Positions 13,752 through 15,926 of a stretch of 15,926 bases of DNA are shown piece by piece (position 1 is the stretch's first letter; the number at the start of each line of letters is the position of its first letter). Location of the stretch: NCBI GenBank assembly GCA_039812685.1, contig JBDIBB010000088.1:1-15926 (forward strand), in the 5' to 3' direction. The translations under genes and the position numbers were made by a program. The DNA comes from JBDIBB01 sp039812685. GTDB lineage: Bacteria > Acidobacteriota > Vicinamibacteria > Vicinamibacterales > JAFNAJ01. The notes under the pieces were generated by a model. That model had not been told where the DNA came from and did not search any database. It worked only from the letters and a program-made list of their open reading frames with translations.

Positions 13752-14633
13752 CTACAGCCCGGCCTTCCCGAGGATCTCCTGCAGGGTCGTGTGGGCGCTG
13801 GCCAGCGGGAGGTTGCTGACGTAGACGTGGCGGATGCCGCGGTCGAACAGCGCCCGGATGGTGCGGGCGCAGACGTCGACTGGCGAGGCGCCCGCGGCGA
13901 ACTCCTCGCGCAGCGCGTCGATCGGGACGGGCAGGAACCTGTCGAGCGCCTCCAGCGTCCGCGGGCTCGCGCTGCGGTAGTAGAACACGCCGTAGAGCAG
14001 AGGCGCGCCGACGCGATCGTGCGCCGCCCGCCGGAACGCGTCCACCACGTCGAGCTGGTGATGGCTCACCACCTGGGTCAGCACGAAATCGGCCGCGTTG
14101 TGCGGCGCGAGCAGGTACTCGGCCTGGCGCGCGGCGTCGCGGTGCGGGTTGGCCCACCCGCCGAGCGCCAGCGACGGCTGCCGGTCGTGGATCGCCCGGC
14201 GCAACTGCCACGCGTGATCGACGCAGCGCGGCGTCCCGACGGCGCGGTCGCCGCCCAGCACCACCAGCGACGGGAACCCGGCCTCGACCGCGCGGTCGGC
14301 GTAGTTCAGGCAGTAGTCGAACGTGTGCTTGGTCGTGAGGAAGGGCACGATCTGCGTGCGCGGCACGTCGCGGCCGAGGTTGGTGACGAGGTGCCGCAGG
14401 TTGTCCTCTTCCTCGGCGCCGACGGCGCTGTCGGTGAGCAGCACGTAGGTGCCACGCCGCGCGAGCATCCGCACGGCGTGATACGTGTCGATCCAGGCGT
14501 CCATGCCGGCGCGGCGCCCGAGCGCGGCGCGCGGCGGGCGCAACTCCACGGCCACCACATGGGGACTGGTGGCGAGCGCCTCGACGAGCGGGGCACGAAC
14601 GGTGACGGCGGGCCTGGGAAACACGCGGGGCAC
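13752..14633 (-). CDS. Methylenetetrahydrofolate reductase (MetF) family protein
   Basis: A predicted TIM-barrel flavoprotein of 293 residues (E. coli MetF is 296). MetF reduces 5,10-methylene-THF to 5-methyl-THF. Overall similarity to MetF is low, but key positions align by eye: catalytic Glu30 in VAVELRPPR (Glu28 in FEFFPPR of MetF), Asp129 in VLGGDRA (Asp120 in LRGDLPP) and Gln187 in VLTQVVSH (Gln183 in ITQFFFD). The GVFYYRSASPRTLEAL strand matches the GILPVSNFKQAKKF region. I chose GTG 14633 (PRVFPRP follows). GTG at 14624 is another option, and a frame open to 14696 would read through two hairpins as Arg/Trp-rich residues, so it is unlikely. The ribosome site is weak. The gene precedes the PTR1-like SDR on the same strand. 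A distinct role within the family cannot be excluded. Confidence 0.78.
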   Translation of the reverse strand: MPRVFPRPAVTVRAPLVEALATSPHVVAVELRPPRAALGRRAGMDAWIDTYHAVRMLARRGTYVLLTDSAVGAEEEDNLRHLVTNLGRDVPRTQIVPFLTTKHTFDYCLNYADRAVEAGFPSLVVLGGDRAVGTPRCVDHAWQLRRAIHDRQPSLALGGWANPHRDAARQAEYLLAPHNAADFVLTQVVSHHQLDVVDAFRRAAHDRVGAPLLYGVFYYRSASPRTLEALDRFLPVPIDALREEFAAGASPVDVCARTIRALFDRGIRHVYVSNLPLASAHTTLQEILGKAGL

Positions 14634-14650
14634 TGAACACCAACGACTTC

Positions 14651-14674
14651 TGCGGCCTTCACGCGGAGGCCGCC
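14651..14674. repeat. Small hairpin upstream of the MTHFR-like gene
   Basis: GCGGCCT (14652-14658) and AGGCCGC (14667-14673) form seven pairs, extendable by a T-G wobble and a C-G pair to a four-base loop. On the minus strand it lies about 20 bases before the GTG start of the MTHFR-like gene. It could act on translation or be part of a terminator block with the neighbouring larger hairpin. Confidence 0.5.
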
Positions 14675-14685
14675 TGGCGCACCAC

Positions 14686-14726
14686 CCTGCCCGCACCCGG
14701 CGCGAGCGCGCGCCGGCGCGGGCAGG
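14686..14726 (-). terminator. Very strong hairpin just after the S9 peptidase stop
   Basis: Outer arms CCTGCCCGC (14686-14694) and GCGGGCAGG (14718-14726) are exact complements. So are the inner arms CCGGCGCG (14697-14704) and CGCGCCGG (14709-14716). With an AC/C internal loop and an AGCG tetraloop this gives a 17-pair, almost all-GC stem starting six bases past the peptidase stop codon. No U-run follows on the minus strand, so it may be a terminator of the no-U-tract type or a 3'-end stabiliser. Confidence 0.65.
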
Positions 14727-14732
14727 CCGTGG

Positions 14733-15926
14733 TCATCGCGTCCCGGCCGCGCCCGAGGGCCCGGGCTTCAGCGTCCGCAGGATGAAGTCCACCATCAGCT
14801 CGCGCATGTGCTTCACCAGCGCGGGGTCCGTCACCCCGTGCCGCGACTTCGGGTAGAGCATCAACTCGAAGGGCTTGCCGGCCTTCTGCAGTTCGTAGGC
14901 GAACTGGATGGTGTTCTGCATGTGCACGTTGTCGTCGAGCGCGCCGTGCACGAGCAGCAGGCGCCCGTGCAGGTTGGCGGCCGCCTCACGCGCCGAGGCG
15001 CGGGCGTAGCCCTCCGGGTTGTTCTGCGGCATCCGCATGAAGCGCTCGGTGTAGATGGAATCGTAGAGCCGCCAGTCGGTCACCGACCCGCCCGCGATGC
15101 CCATCGCGAAGCTCTTGCTGTGGGTGAGCGCGTAGCTCACCATGAACCCGCCGTAGCTCCAGCCGTTGATCCCGATCCGCGAGGCGTCGACCCAGCGCTG
15201 CTGCTTCAGCCAGCCGATGCCGTCCTCGATGTCGGCCAGTTCCGTCTCGCCCAGCCGCTGGTAGGCGGCCCATGCCGACTCGGCGCCCTTGCCGCTGGCG
15301 CTGCGGTTGTCCATCACCCACACGACGATGCCCTGCTGGGCGAGGAACTGGTGGTAGAGGTAACCGACGCCACCCCACGCGTTGCGCACCTGGGGTGCGT
15401 GCGGCCCGGCATACGTCTGCTGGTAGACGGGATACCGGCGCGCGGGATCGAAATCGGGCGGCTTGATCAGCATCGCCTCCATGACGAAGCCGTCGCGCGC
15501 CTTCACCTGCAGCAGCTCGGGCTGGCTCAACGTGTACTGTGCGAGCGCCTCGATCCGGTTGGCCTCGATCACACGCACCTCGGCGCCGTCGGCCTTGTGC
15601 AGGCGCGTCTGCGTCGGCGTGATCAGATCGCTCCACGTCCCGATGTAAAGGGTGAAACCGGGGTTGAAGTTCGCGCCGTGCGTGCCGGCCGGACCCGAGA
15701 GCCGCGTGAGGCCACGGCCGTCGAGCTTCACGCGGTAGATGTCGTGGCCGATGTGGCTGCGCTCGGTCCCGCCGAAGTAGACCCAGCCGTTGGCCTCGTC
15801 CACCCCGTAGAGCTGACGCACCTCCCACTGGCCGTCGGTCACCTGCCGATTCAGCGTGCCGTCGGCACGGTAGTGGTACAGGTGCGCCCAGCCGCTGCGC
15901 TCGGACATCCAGAGGAAGCTGCCGTC
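14733..15926 (-). CDS. S9B (dipeptidyl-peptidase IV-like) serine peptidase, 5' end cut by window edge
   Basis: The frame is open to the last base of the window; 397 residues of the C-terminal part are visible. The first ~130 residues are the end of the beta-propeller, including FLWMSERSGWAHLY, which matches the FLW-SER-GW signature of DPP IV proteins. The rest is an alpha/beta-hydrolase with a complete triad: nucleophile Ser in GWSYGGFM (fragment residue 257), Asp in GALDDNVH (331) and His in KSRHGV (363). These correspond to Ser630, Asp708 and His740 of human DPP IV. The family cleaves dipeptides, often X-Pro, from N-termini. Bacterial members are usually exported, but the signal peptide would be outside the window. 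The internal Met at 15908 is inside the conserved propeller motif and is not the start. A strong hairpin follows the stop. Confidence 0.94.
   Translation of the reverse strand, partial: DGSFLWMSERSGWAHLYHYRADGTLNRQVTDGQWEVRQLYGVDEANGWVYFGGTERSHIGHDIYRVKLDGRGLTRLSGPAGTHGANFNPGFTLYIGTWSDLITPTQTRLHKADGAEVRVIEANRIEALAQYTLSQPELLQVKARDGFVMEAMLIKPPDFDPARRYPVYQQTYAGPHAPQVRNAWGGVGYLYHQFLAQQGIVVWVMDNRSASGKGAESAWAAYQRLGETELADIEDGIGWLKQQRWVDASRIGINGWSYGGFMVSYALTHSKSFAMGIAGGSVTDWRLYDSIYTERFMRMPQNNPEGYARASAREAAANLHGRLLLVHGALDDNVHMQNTIQFAYELQKAGKPFELMLYPKSRHGVTDPALVKHMRELMVDFILRTLKPGPSGAAGTR

Noticed and set aside
13144..14643. 499-codon minus-strand frame across the SDR and MTHFR-like genes
   Set aside because: Different frame from both genes, low-complexity, no motifs.
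1..15926. Search for tRNA, rRNA, CRISPR arrays, insertion sequences, toxin-antitoxin or phage genes
   Set aside because: None recognised by eye; gene order, composition and codon use are uniform across the window.

Overview
The window is very GC-rich, with third codon positions that are nearly all G or C, so long spurious open frames run antisense to most real genes. The gene set is a dipeptidyl-peptidase-IV-type S9 peptidase, a Tat-exported class V aminotransferase, leucine biosynthesis, a Ktr potassium system and an NtrC-type two-component pair. This is compatible with a soil-type Acidobacteriota (Vicinamibacteria-like) genome. That assignment is inference from base composition and gene repertoire only; there is no rRNA or other marker to test it. 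I see no tRNA, rRNA, CRISPR array, insertion sequence or phage gene, so this looks like ordinary chromosome.

Left part (1-4357): leucine biosynthesis. leuA (2-isopropylmalate synthase, C-terminus cut by the window edge) reads leftward. Divergent from it are a LysR-type regulator, leuC and leuD; leuC and leuD overlap by four bases (ATGA). The short leuA/lysR intergenic region holds back-to-back promoter-like elements and a dyad that could be the regulator's operator. A heptamer tandem repeat lies at the 3' end of the lysR gene just before leuC. leuB is not in the window. A small NifU-C-terminal-domain protein (4393-4662, minus) converges on leuD and may help supply the Fe-S cluster that LeuCD needs.

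Middle (4883-7744): a membrane histidine kinase and an NtrC-type sigma-54 activator form a tight two-gene unit with unknown signal and targets. It converges on a Tat-signal class V PLP enzyme (7773-9110, minus). That gene is divergent from a close homologue of the fosmidomycin-resistance MFS exporter Fsr (9408-10727, plus).

Right part (10759-15926), all minus strand, in transcription order: the C-terminal part of an S9B (DPP IV-like) peptidase, followed by an exceptionally strong hairpin; an MTHFR-family protein; an SDR with pteridine-reductase (PTR1/FolM) signatures; ktrB (K+ channel-like subunit); and ktrA (RCK gating subunit). The MTHFR-like and PTR1-like genes form a plausible folate/pterin pair. 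KtrB and KtrA together form a K+ uptake system. A perfect 10-bp inverted repeat separates ktrA from the convergent fsr-like gene.

I found no clearly new defence or mobile system. The points most worth a second look are the folate-type gene pair, the exported PLP enzyme, the unusual H-Q phosphoacceptor box of the kinase, the hairpin block at 14651-14726, the heptamer repeat and the promoter architecture of the leu divergon.
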